This document shows positions 1-13,322 of a DNA stretch of 64,000 nt, one piece after another. Position numbers and translations under genes: made by a program. Position 1 is the first letter of the stretch. Each line of letters opens with the position of its first letter. The notes below the pieces were generated by a model. It was not told the DNA's origin. It worked only from the letters and a program-made list of their open reading frames with translations, and searched no databases. The DNA comes from Ceratobasidium sp. AG-K (Eukaryota; Basidiomycota; Agaricomycetes; Cantharellales; Ceratobasidiaceae), in contig JAWNGF010000009.1 of assembly GCA_037039685.1 (NCBI GenBank), positions 682,001 to 746,000 on the forward strand, given 5' to 3'.

Positions 1-1738
1 TGGTCGTCGGTAGGCGGTGGGTTCATCGGGCTCAGTGCCGCTGTGAGGTACTTCTTGATGTCTTCTTCGACGATCGACAGCTCGATGTCATGCAGGTGCA
101 GCACTGTCGGAGAGTAGCCGCTTCCTGACGACATCGGGTCTCGGATTGCAGGCTCGGGTCGACTGGTGACGAAGAACCGGATAGGCAGACTTGCCACATG
201 CTGCAAAAGTACCCCGAGGATCAGCCGCACCCCATAGTCTTCCGCGCATTCGTCCAGCGCGTCGATCACCACCACCACTCCATCTAGCCTAGTGACACTG
301 TCCGCCTGCATCGGTTCATGCACAAGCGTCTCGAACTGGTCACGCGCATCCAGCTTGCCAGCATCCACATCCTGCTCCAGGGCCTTGCATAGCGCTGCTT
401 GGAACCCTGGTGAGTACTTGGCCAGCTGGTATGCGATCGTCGGCACGATGCGCCTGAAGTCACGGCACGAAGGTGACGCGCGAGAGCAGAAGAAGCTGGC
501 GCCGAGCTGCTGGTTTTGCCTGAGCCACTCGCACAGACTGTATGCGATGGTTGTCTTTCCTGTTCCTGCCATGCCGTTCATCCAGTAGACCTTTGCTCCG
601 TTCGGGTCATGCACCCAGTCTCTAAGATCTTGCTGTAGCCTTTCGCGCGTTTGAGCAGTACACCCGTGGCGCTTTGACGCTGAGTCGCCAAAGTTGTAGA
701 CGGCGCCGTCGACTGGTGACAAGCCCTTGAGCAGCGCCATCTATCTCATGGGTGTGAGCGCATGTATAACTAGTGGTGCTCCCTGCCTACCACATGCTGC
801 TTGTTGGCCTTTCTCAGCGCCTGCAGGCTGATCTCGCTCTGTTTGATGCTCAGACCGAGGAGCTGTTCCCGAAGCGTGACTCACTGACCTGTAACTGTCG
901 GAAGAGTGCCTTGATTCGACGATACCGCTTGACGACGTCCTCCTTGTCCCGAGTGGACTCGAGCAGTCGTCTACCTTGACCACGATCTTGTTTTTTGCTG
1001 ACTTCATCTGCCTCGGCCTTGATGGATCTTCATAACCGGCCTCAGCCTTGGGCGCATACATAGACATAAGTCGCTTACAGCGCAATGCGTTCGGCACTTC
1101 CGCTAGGATCTTCTGAGCCGAGCTCGGACACATACTGATCTAGAGTGCGTAACATGGCTGCAAGCCCGGTCGCGAGCCTCTCATAGTCCTCTGTATTCGT
1201 CGCAGTTGCCTGCACTCGCCCAGGTCAGGACTTGCCACCTCACGATCTTGTGAGCACGGCGTACCTGCACGACATCTGCCCAGTCGATGAGTTGGTTGAC
1301 TGCCAGACCGAGGGGAGGAAACACCTCTGTGGTCTTGCCCAAACCTCTGAGCGCCGTATCCAGACCCAGCCACGCCGCATCCTTACGACCGCCGCCTCTT
1401 CCGGTATTAGAAATTCCAGAGCCAGCCAGTGCTGTGACTTTCGCTGCTTCCGACGTCGAGCTTGTAACGGTCGTCGATAGTCCAGTTGACTGATCATGGC
1501 TGCTTGTGCCGGTCCCTTCAGCAGTGACAGGTTGAGTCCCTAGTGACACGTCGGGGGCTATGGACGAAGTAGGAGAGACAGATTCACTACGACCAGGTGG
1601 GACAGATGCACTTTCGGCACCTGGAGGGGCCAGCAACGACGAGGGTTGTATTGCGCTTTTCACTCGATCGACACCACGGCGAATGGTCTTGCTTAAGTGC
1701 TTTCGCTTTGACTCTTTTGCAGGTGGAGTAGACGACAT
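1..1738 (-). CDS. NACHT-type NLR (STAND) receptor, copy C, 5' part only
   Basis: This is the N-terminal half of a fungal NLR; the gene runs off the left edge. Exons read leftward are 1738-1265, 1209-1079, 1027-889, 838-791 and 740-1, all joined by GT-AG introns. Exon lengths 474/131/139/48 equal those of the paralogue at 28982. Exon 1 gives a basic Ser/Pro-rich leader and a helical stretch ending EVFPPLGLAVNQL, typical of N-terminal signalling bundles in basidiomycete NLRs. Exon 3 is charged and probably coiled (KEDVVKRYRRIKALF). Exon 5 holds the NACHT Walker A (GMAGTGKTT, near base 565) and Walker B (VVVIDALDEC, near base 265). No frameshift is visible, so it is the only one of three family members not seen to be broken. 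WD40 repeats are expected beyond the edge by analogy but are not seen. Such proteins are thought to sense non-self and trigger cell death; that role is inferred. Confidence 0.85.
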
Positions 1739-1847
1739 GGTGGTCGATCACTATGTCGTAAGCGTTACAGTTGCACTGGACAACCGAAATGAGGGGGTAT
1801 ATCGGTATGATCGTGATACACGAGGTTGACTCTGGATAAGATAGGCT
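1739..1847 (-). promoter_or_regulatory. Conserved 5' flank of NLR copy C with imperfect palindrome
   Basis: The bases before the start codon match the flanks of the other two NLR copies almost base for base, including the block CAACTGTAACGCTTACGACA just before ATG. A 15-bp imperfect palindrome (gene sense GTATCACGATCATAC, 1805-1819) sits 66 bp before the ATG, as it does in both paralogues at nearly the same distance. Copies B and C additionally share CTTATCCAGAGTCAACCTCG upstream of it. Conservation is seen directly; a regulatory role is inferred. Confidence 0.6.
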
Positions 1848-3012
1848 GATACACCATCACACGTGACTAGCGCATTTGACCCGTCACTTTTGTTTCTGCC
1901 CTTGCGCGGAACCTTCACCTATATCACAAGCACAGGGAAACGCGTGATTCATTTGGCCCGTCTAGTCAAACCCATCGACAGCGATATGCAACCTAGAAGT
2001 ACGACAAGCTCTCGATTAGACGCATGCCGCACTTCTCACCGTCGATTCTCCCTTAATCAGAGGCATCGTGCGACGCGATACCTTCACCTTTACTCGCAGC
2101 CAGCAATCACCCGCGACCCCCACTCCTTGGAACTTAGCTCCCATGACGTGTCTATATAAGTTTCCCGTAGGCTGTCAGTCCAGCCAACATGGGCCCTCAA
2201 CAAACTACATCATAAGGAAGCCTTCAGATGCAGTCGACCAGCCTCAGTTCAAGTATTATCAAAACATTTCAACACTTTCTGAGAGATTTCCACCGTTGCG
2301 GCGCTTGCCCTCAGAGGTGTTTCGTTCATTTGTATTGCTTGCCGTCTTCGCAAGCCGGTTCCTAGAAAGTGCCACTGTATGCGCGTGTTGCAAGTGAAAG
2401 CATTATATGTCGCACGGTTCTGACCTTCGGCTCAACTTCGACGCCAGTCTCGCCCACTGATTCATATCCTCGCGATATACGGCACTCTGTGCCAGTGTGA
2501 AGGCATCACCAAATACATCCAAATCTCTGATGAGTAAATAAGCGCCAACATCACGTCACTCTATGTGAACGTCACCAGTGTAACTAGTTGCTTTGCTTGA
2601 GCTCATAACCTACTCTTCGACACGAAGCTTCAACGCCTCACAAAATGGCATCCAGAACGAGTTTCAGACTTGCAACTATATCTATGCACCGACCTATCCC
2701 CCTCGGCTCGAACTTGCGATTTGGTCAAAGAACGATGTCGTCGGCTCCCCCGAACCTTAAGCAATCGTCTGATACGGTCTGGTTGTGAGTTAAGTTCACG
2801 ATATATATGAGCAATTCTAGGTCAATGAACTCTATAAAAGGCCGGTGCTGCTATTATTACGGTTGGCGGGGTAGGCGAGTTTACCTCTGCGGGGCTTGAA
2901 TGCTGACTCTGACCCGGGTTAGCTTGGGTTTGCCTATCTTCCTGGGAGTAATAACCAAGGATCCCATCACGCGGGTGCTCTCACTCTAGTGGGCATAAAC
3001 CTTCGCCTAAAA
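1848..3012. other. Intergenic, no recognisable gene
   Basis: The stretch has only short open frames with no family resemblance. A TATA-like run (TCTATATAAG) lies near 2150 and another (TCTATAAAAG) near 2830, but no convincing coding exon follows the first. Confidence 0.4.
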
Positions 3013-3409
3013 GAAAGAGGATCCCGATCTACCAAAGGGCGGCGACAGCAAGGCGAATCCTAAGCGCGTTGAGGCAGGGGTGGATTCCATGGAGACTCAA
3101 GAGTCTATAAAACGGGCGGTTGTGAGTATGTGACACAATCGCTCATCGGGCTCCTCAGACCTGTGTAGAAATCGGACGAGCCTTCAACCGCTAAATCCGA
3201 GGAGAAGAAGTCGACTGGCTCCTCCAAAAGCGATGACGCCGACTATGTCAAAGTTTCCTCAAATGATGTGAAAAGCTCACTCGTTCAAGCGGAGGCGAGT
3301 AACTATACACTCATAGAACTAACATTAACTAATGCGCGATGTTTGTAGAAAGCGGATGTACCCGTAGTCGCAAAACCAGAAGAAGAAAAGGCAGCCCGTT
3401 CCAAGTAGA
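3013..3409 (+). other. Possible exons of a small charged, low-complexity protein
   Basis: Three short frames rich in Lys, Glu, Ser and Asp can be linked by intron-like sequences. The first ends at about 3120 before GTGAGT. The second runs from about 3172 (KSDEPSTAKSEEKKSTG) to about 3296. The third begins after TTTGTAG at about 3350 and ends at TAG 3407-3409 (PVVAKPEEEKAARSK). The second join fits the frame only with a GC donor (GAG|GCGAGT); with the GT donor the frame is lost. The family is not recognised and no start codon is clear. It could equally be a decayed gene end. Confidence 0.2.
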
Positions 3410-3708
3410 ACCACTAGGCATATACCACGTTATGTTACTCAAAAAAATCGCGCAAAATATGAGTGTATAAACCTTCACCGCATTGATGGGTGCCTCTTTT
3501 TGGTGTCTGCGGCACAGTTCGAACTGGGGAGACGAGCCGAAGGACGAGAATCATCATGTGATCACATGACTCGTCCAGGCTAGGCCGTTTATGGACAACG
3601 ATACCCTATTCACAACTTGATCTTGCAGGTTCCCCTTATATAGCCCAGAGAAGTGTTCAACAGGTCTACAGCTCTCTCCCTCCCTACATACTATATTATT
3701 GAATCACT

Positions 3709-4378
3709 ATGGTATGCACACATTTTAAAAAATCTTACAGGAGCAATTTTACAAACCTTGCCGGATGCCAAACACAGGCTGCATCTGGAATACCTGTTGA
3801 CCCCGAATGCGTGACGGACGTACAAAGAGCTGAAGCAAAAAAGAAGTACAAATATATCATTTACGGAATTGTAGACCAGAAAATTTGCGTTCTCAAGACA
3901 TCCACCAATCCCGACTATGCGGAGCTCCTAAAGGAACTGCCTGCGGTGTGTTTGCCCACTTTCGCGGTATACTCGGATTCTGCTCACGCATCAGGCCTTC
4001 AAGGATGAGTGCCGCTGGGCTATATATGACGCAAATTTTGAACTGAAATGAGGGATGGAATCAAGAATCAAAAGATTTGCTTAATTCCTGGTACGTCTCT
4101 GCCCGTCTGCTTTGTTATGTTCGACGTTGCGCTTAAGCTCTTGCCTTCGTAGGATCCCCAACGCGGCCAGGGTCCCAAAGGATAAGATAGATACGCGACA
4201 TCCAAAGCTGCACTTCAAAAGGGACTGAATGAGGGCGGGATGTTCCAACCTGACCTCCAAGCAACGGACGCGGATGAGATCGAGCAATCAGCGCGTAAGT
4301 ACTATTCCCATCTTACCGCATCGGCTCGCTCACTCTTTGCTCACAGTGGAATTCAAATTGCAGGGCAAGCTGATTTAG
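3709..4378 (+). pseudogene. Decayed cofilin (ADF-family) gene
   Basis: Cofilins bind and sever actin filaments. ATG at 3709 followed by intron 3712-3777 leads into exon 3778-3945, which reads clearly as cofilin (PVDPECV, KKYKYIIYGIVD, TSTNPDYAELLKELP). Intron 3946-3994 leads to KDECRWAIYDANFEL. From about 4040 the similarity jumps frame: KNQKICLIP lies in a second frame, then W plus PNAARVPKDK across intron 4091-4152 in a third, then ATSKAALQKGLNEGG in yet another, interrupted by stop codons. At least three frame changes are needed, so the copy is very unlikely to give full-length cofilin. Introns keep their splice sites, so this is a decayed duplicate rather than a retrocopy. A functional copy is expected elsewhere, as cofilin is essential in fungi. 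Confidence 0.75.
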
Positions 4379-5653
4379 TCCTGGTTTATGTATTACAACG
4401 TCTTGAGAACGCTGGTATGCAACGTAGATTAGTTCAGACCACGTTTGGATACGTATTGCTGGAAATGATATGTTATAACATTTTACTTGTACGATCATGA
4501 CCTGTCGTCGACCGCGTCGAGCACCGTGCCCGACCAAGCAGTCTAAAATCTGACAATCCGCCTCAAAGCTCGCTGTGGGGGCGAGTTTTCACATTCCATG
4601 ATAAACACGATAAGCAATTGATCGATAATATGAATTTACAAATAGCCCAAGCAACTAAATCTAATAAAATACAATTTGAGAGATAAGCCTTTCTCACAAA
4701 ACGCATAAGTCATATATATCCAATACATAAACGCGAAGCTCCCGAGACGCAATTGTTACACAATAAACCCCTCCAGTCGTGTCGTACCTGTAGACTCGAC
4801 ATTGGTATCCGCCACCTTGTTCCGGTTCAAAAACGCCTCGACGCGAAGAATGTTGTGCAGATCATTATGAAAGACCATGTAAAAACGTGCGCCGGCACTG
4901 TTCGAGCATCAGTCAAGTACGCGAGCGGGGCAGGTAGACTTACGGCACGGCTGTCCTCCGCTTGAATCGTACTCGATCAAACGCCTCTACTTCCCTGCTT
5001 GCCAAGAGTCTGCGCTCTCGGCTGGGCCGAACAACCATGTAGAGAGCCACGGTGACAGGGTACGGTAGGTCATTGATGAACAGCAAGTCAGGCATTTTGA
5101 GTAATGGCCGGATGATCTGACTACTTCGAGCCAGTGAGATCCAGAAATCAAGATTAAAGGGAGCGAACCGGCGGTTGACAAAAGCTCAAGGGGAGCAGGG
5201 GGAGCACGGGTGAACGATTTTCTCTCACCCGCCCGACGACGGCTTAATTAAATAGACTCACTTCGGCGTACGCCTCGTGTGAGTGCTTGACGCATGCGGG
5301 ATCAGTTCGCGGGGAGACAGTCTACGCCGTACCCGTCATAGTCTGCCACGAGGCTGACGCGCGATGATAGTCCAGAACGGTGGCTGTGAGATGCGAGTCA
5401 TCGGGTATTCCATAAACAAACAATTCGCGCCCTAGATACAAAAATGTAAAGAAACAAAGCACATTATCAAAACGGTCGGGCGCTGGCAATGGCAGGCAGG
5501 TATAAATTTCGTGAATCGAGGAAGAGGTATGGAGAATCAAATGGAAAAGAAGGAATGTAGATGGATGGTTAAATGAGTGCAGGATCTGTCGCCCGGACCG
5601 ATTAGACAAGTTTAGACAGGGAAGCAACGAGGGACAAGCGATATATGGGTGAA
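4379..5653. other. Intergenic, nothing recognised
   Basis: The stretch is AT-rich at 4600-4700 with only short frames lacking family resemblance. It lies between the cofilin remnant and the 3' end of the septin-like gene. Confidence 0.4.
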
Positions 5654-7610
5654 TCAAGGGTCGAGGCCTGCAATACCTGTCAATACCACGTTGGGTGAAG
5701 CTATTGTTGTACACACCTTTCAAAAGCCGGCTACGCTGCTCGGGCGTGATATTCTGCGTCGCCCGGCGCGCAAGAAGCTTCTCAGTCCTGAACCGTTCAT
5801 AAAGTACTTCGCGAGTGTGCGTCTTCAGGGCCTACATGACACTCAATCAGCGCATGTTTTGTTGACAGCCGATTAAACTCACCTTCAAATGCGAACCCAG
5901 TATAACACCTCTCAGTACGCCGACATCACAATGGGCCGGGTCAAGCACGTCGATCGTGCCCCAACGGTACTTGCGCGTATATTGGCCGCGAGGATATATC
6001 CGAGTCGACCCACTCCCGGCTGCATTCTGGTTCGCACCGCGCCAGGAGCTGGGCGGCAACACACCCGGGGAAGCGTACGTAGATGGCGAACGCGAGGGGG
6101 CATTGGGAGCCGGCGAAGCAAGGCCAGCTGGTCCGGAGGGGGCAGATGGGAACGTGCCCGTCATTTCAGCACTCGGCAGGTCGGGATCGTCGGTTGTGAT
6201 CGCCATGGGTGTTCCAGGCACACTGGGACTCTGAGAAATGTCGACTGGGGCCTGAGTTACCTCGGGGGACGCGGGCTTGCGTTCGCGTTTGGCTTTGGCC
6301 TTGTGGACGTCGGGCGCGATGACGACGAACGGAAACATCTTGCCAAGCGTTGCCTCGTCGACTTTTGGGATGACGTGCACGCCTTCGGGGGGCTCGGTCG
6401 GCCCTTCGTTTTGCTGGTCGGCGCTGGGACGGGTGCGGCTTGGGAGACGATACCTGGTCTTGATGACTTTGCGTTCTTCCTCATCATCCTGCCTTTCGAC
6501 TCGGCTTTCGACTCGCCCACGTTGAGGTTCTTCCTCGCCAATGCCGAATAGACGGAGGTCAACCCCGGCATTGGCAAGGTCGCGGCGGACGACGCGCTTG
6601 ATGCGAGACAGGCGGGCGTCGGTGAGAGTATCTCCGCGAGCAACGATGGGCAAAACGTTGGTCCGTCGAGACAAGCGCTGAATGGCGCGGACTTCAGCAG
6701 GGAGCATGCTCAACTTGCGCGATGGTCCGCTTTCGGTCATGTCGGGCTCATCCTCCTCCTCGTCGGAAGAATCCGAGTCCCAATCCTCTGTAGAGTTTTC
6801 GGGTGTATCGGACCGAAGCGCAGACAGCGAACGCGAGGGCCGTAGCTGGCTGCGTTGTGCGGGGGTCTGAATCGAGGCGGGGTCGATGAGGTAAATACAC
6901 AGATGTACGTGATGATCGCCCTTGCTCTGACGAACAACTTTGGATTCCTGAAAAGGAAAATGTCAACGCTAAATTACAACTGAACAAAGAGGCGCTGGGC
7001 GTGGGCTTACCTCTCCGAGGGTCTCTGCATACTGGGTGTCGACGTACTTGACGAGACCAGTGACAGCCTTTTCAAGCTCCAGTTCGGCGCCGGGGGCATA
7101 ATCGAGTCCTGGAGTATCGATCGCTGTGAGCACGAGGCGGTCCTGGCCTGGAAGCTCTGTGGTCGTGGTTGAGAGCGCACGTGTAGGGCGAGCAGGGAGT
7201 GAGTCGAGGGGGACTGAGGCTTCGGACATTTGCAACAGAAGACGCAATAAGGCCGTCTTGCCAACGCCGCGGGGGCCAGCAACCATGAGATTGAAGGGCA
7301 TAGGCATACGGGGTCGGCGGGTGCTAGTCGATTGCCTGCGAGGTGAGGCGACTGCGGCGGGGGTGCGGCTAAAGCTCGAAGGGGGATGTTCGCGAGCATA
7401 GATGGTCGCAATGGGCGCATTGCTGTTGGTTGAAGTCCTTGGGGGGAGATCCTCAGAGCCTTTCTGGTTGTATGACGGGAGATCGACAAGCGACTCGGGC
7501 CATGCCATGGACTGTGCCCTGATGTCGGGCAGTGACGGGGACACGCGGATAGGTGCCTGCTTATCCGCGGTGCTCTTTTTGCTCTTGCGCAGCGAGAGTC
7601 CGAGTACCAT
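5654..7610 (-). CDS. Septin-like GTPase, divergent
   Basis: Four exons (7610-7011, 6947-5883, 5831-5717, 5676-5654) give 600 residues. The P-loop GPRGVGKT is at about 112-119 and the G3 motif DTPG at 165-168, as in septins. The usual G4 AKAD is replaced by ARGD at about 303-306, inside NVLPIVARGDTLTD. The C-terminal motif LKTHTREVLYERFRTEKLL matches the end of septin G domains. An acidic insert (about 255-270) between G3 and G4 and a Pro/Ser-rich insert (about 390-480) are not typical. Septins form cortical filaments and rings at septa; the insertions and altered G4 suggest a non-canonical member that may bind nucleotide differently. The last exon is short and its acceptor could be 9 nt further on, giving the same ending. 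Confidence 0.8.
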
Positions 7611-7854
7611 TGTGTTTAGCCTATAATGGGTGTTAGTCAGACGGCTTGGGCGTAAAACACGGAGCGCTCACCTCTGGGGGAATCAACAAACGAGATAAAG
7701 TACAAACTCGACCGGCGTGGTGGACAAGTTGGGGTTTGGTTGTCAAGCGGCAATGGCGTGTGGCGCTAGAAGCCCGAGGTAAGCCGCGTGGTTACGTCAG
7801 CACGCTGGGCATCCAACGCGTAGCCACGTGACTTACACGCGTCCATCGCACACC

Positions 7855-9375
7855 ATGTCGACTCTGCCACCGTCTGGAAACGTATCTCGCCTGCTCACCA
7901 AGTTTGGGGCGTCGACCACCAACCCAAGAGCCTCTTCACGGCCCGCATTGTCGATGGCTACTGGAACAACCCATTCGGAGCCCAATATGCAACAATCCAC
8001 CGCCTCATCTCGTGTTCAGACAAGTGTGCCTCCATCGCCTACTCGTGCCGCGGCAATTGCGTCCAATGAGGCAGCTGCAGCAGCGCCGATTGATATCGGG
8101 GCCTATGACGGCGGATTCGAGCGGGAAAACGAGAGTCGAGGGCAGCTAGTTTCGGGCGAAGCGGCCGTCGAGCTTGCACTAGACTCGAGTGTCTCCAGTC
8201 TCTACAACGGGTGAGCAAAATGAAACCCTAATCCTGCTAATGCTTACCGGACATCCGTGGTAGACACCGACCTACTCGCGAGTGGCATCTCACCGACTTT
8301 GATATGGGCCGACCGCTCGGCAAAGGCAAGTTTGGCCGAGTCTATATGGTCCGCACCAAAAGTGCCCCACGATACATCCTCGCCCTCAAGTGTCTCTACA
8401 AGTCAGAAATCGTCCAGTGCCAGGTCGAGAAACAAATCCGTCGCGAAATCGAGATTCAGCAAAACTTACGGTGCGTCGTGGCTCGGTCAACTGGCGTGGA
8501 CGTGAAATTGACTTGGGATGACAGGCACCCGAACATTCTTCGGCTCTACGGATACTTCCACGATGCCAAACGTATCTTCCTTATGCTCGAGTTCGCGGGC
8601 AAGGGAGAGCTGTACAAGCAGCTATCTAAACAGGGACGGTTCACTGACAAGCGTAGCAGTCGTGTAAGTTTCTAATCGCCCGCCACTTTCTTTACTCACT
8701 TGGTTTTTAGTATGTCGCTCAAATGGCCGACGCCTTGAGCTACCTACACAGCAAGCACGTTATTCACCGCGACATTAAGCCCGAAAATCTCTTACTCGGC
8801 ATCAACGGCGAGCTCAAAATCGGTGACTTTGGCTGGAGCGTCCACGCGCCCGGCAACCGGTGAGTATACCGTCCTTTCCACTTGCCCTAGACCTAATCCC
8901 TCACCAGCCGAACAACCTTATGCGGCACCCTCGACTACCTCCCACCTGAGATGGTTGAAGGCCGCCCACACACCGAAAAGGTTGACTATTGGGCGCTTGG
9001 AGTGCTCATGTTTGAGTTTTTGGTCGGCAAACCGCCATTCGAGGATCTCAGTGGACAACGGGGTGAGTCGCAGCGCTTTTTAACGCCAGAAAAGCGAACG
9101 CTGACAGGGATTGGATTTAACAGCCACCTACACCAAGATCTCGGCTGTCCACTTTCAGATTCCGTCACACATTTCGAGCGAGGCGGCAGATCTGATTCGC
9201 AAGGTGAGCTGCTTTCAGCTCGTTTTTATTACTATGTCTTATCCGTGGATCGTAGCTCCTTCAACATGACCCTGAGAAGCGACTCCCGCTCACTCAAGTT
9301 GCAGTTCATCCCTGGGTTCTGCGGTACAAGCGCCCGAGCATGGCGCGCGATCGTGACGCCATGCAGGTTGATTGA
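7855..9375 (+). CDS. Aurora (Ipl1/Ark1-type) mitotic protein kinase
   Basis: Seven exons (7855-8210, 8264-8470, 8525-8663, 8711-8859, 8908-9062, 9124-9203, 9256-9375) give 401 residues. A Ser/Ala-rich N-terminal tail of about 125 residues precedes the kinase domain. Visible are the Gly loop GKGKFGRVY, catalytic Lys161 (LALKCLY), HRDIKPEN with Asp255, DFG with Asp273, and the Aurora signature [16 protein letters not shown] with activating Thr287. Aurora kinases act with INCENP and survivin to correct kinetochore attachment and drive chromosome segregation. The start ATG at 7855 is chosen because no upstream in-frame ATG is present. The gene is divergent from the septin-like gene, with 244 bp between the start codons. 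Confidence 0.95.
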
Positions 9376-9713
9376 TTGAATGCCGGTACTCTTTTGATCG
9401 TGACCGGCGGAATGGGTGATCCTGGGTGGACGCGCATAATGTGAAGTGAAGGGCGGTGGTTGTACTGGTCTGATGGTTTTCTGTCGTGAGGCAGGATTAG
9501 TGTGGTGCGATAGATTTACCGGCGGAGTCAGTTGTGCTCCGGGCCGGGTATGTGTGCTTTGTGATACTTGTGACTGGTCTCGAGGGTTGGCTTTATTTGG
9601 ACTGTTGTAACAACACTCAACTAGCTTTTTTAACATAAATCATGCAGTATGATTTGCGTGTCCTGATATTATTAGAGTGACTCAACCTAAAATACATCCC
9701 ACAACTAGTCCAT

Positions 9714-12839
<3,126 letters not shown>

Positions 12840-13322
12840 ACCAAACGTACGGTATGTGAAAGGTGTCCGATTACTATTCAAATCCTACCGGCCCCAGTAA
12901 AGCTCGTCCTACAGCAAAGACGAGATGGCACAGTGGTGGTCAACAGCAGGAGGGGTAAGTGTGACAAAGCACATCACATGACTTTTGATGAGCTGCTTCG
13001 CCCAGTCGTCCTTCCCGATCGACAAACGACTCAAAAATTCAAACACAACTTCGTGAGTCAGGCATCAGGAGTTTTGCAGAATAATACTAAATAATTCACT
13101 ATCAAAGAACTAATGACATATTGAGGCGTAGCGAATAACGGGTAGCGCAATAATGTTTCAATCGACAAGACGTAACAAACGGACAAAACGATCGCAGAAA
13201 ATGTTCTTGTTGTACAGAATTCATCATGGTATTTTTAATAATAAAATGGCTTTTTGGTTCATCTGCTTTTCAGGCTTAGTTTAGGATAACGACGCCAAGA
13301 AAGTGAACTACTTACCAGTTGT
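12840..13322. other. Intergenic between XPB start and zinc-cluster gene end
   Basis: Nothing coding is supported here. The 5' flank of XPB lies at the left. AT-rich sequence at 13080-13260 probably belongs to the 3' region of the next minus-strand gene. Confidence 0.4.

Noticed and set aside
3515..3540. Palindromic GTTCGAAC resembling a tRNA B box
   Set aside because: No matching A box, acceptor stem or T-loop context was found, so a tRNA gene is not supported.
5889..6551. Plus-strand frame of 220 codons
   Set aside because: It is antisense to the septin-like gene, whose exons close exactly and carry septin motifs.
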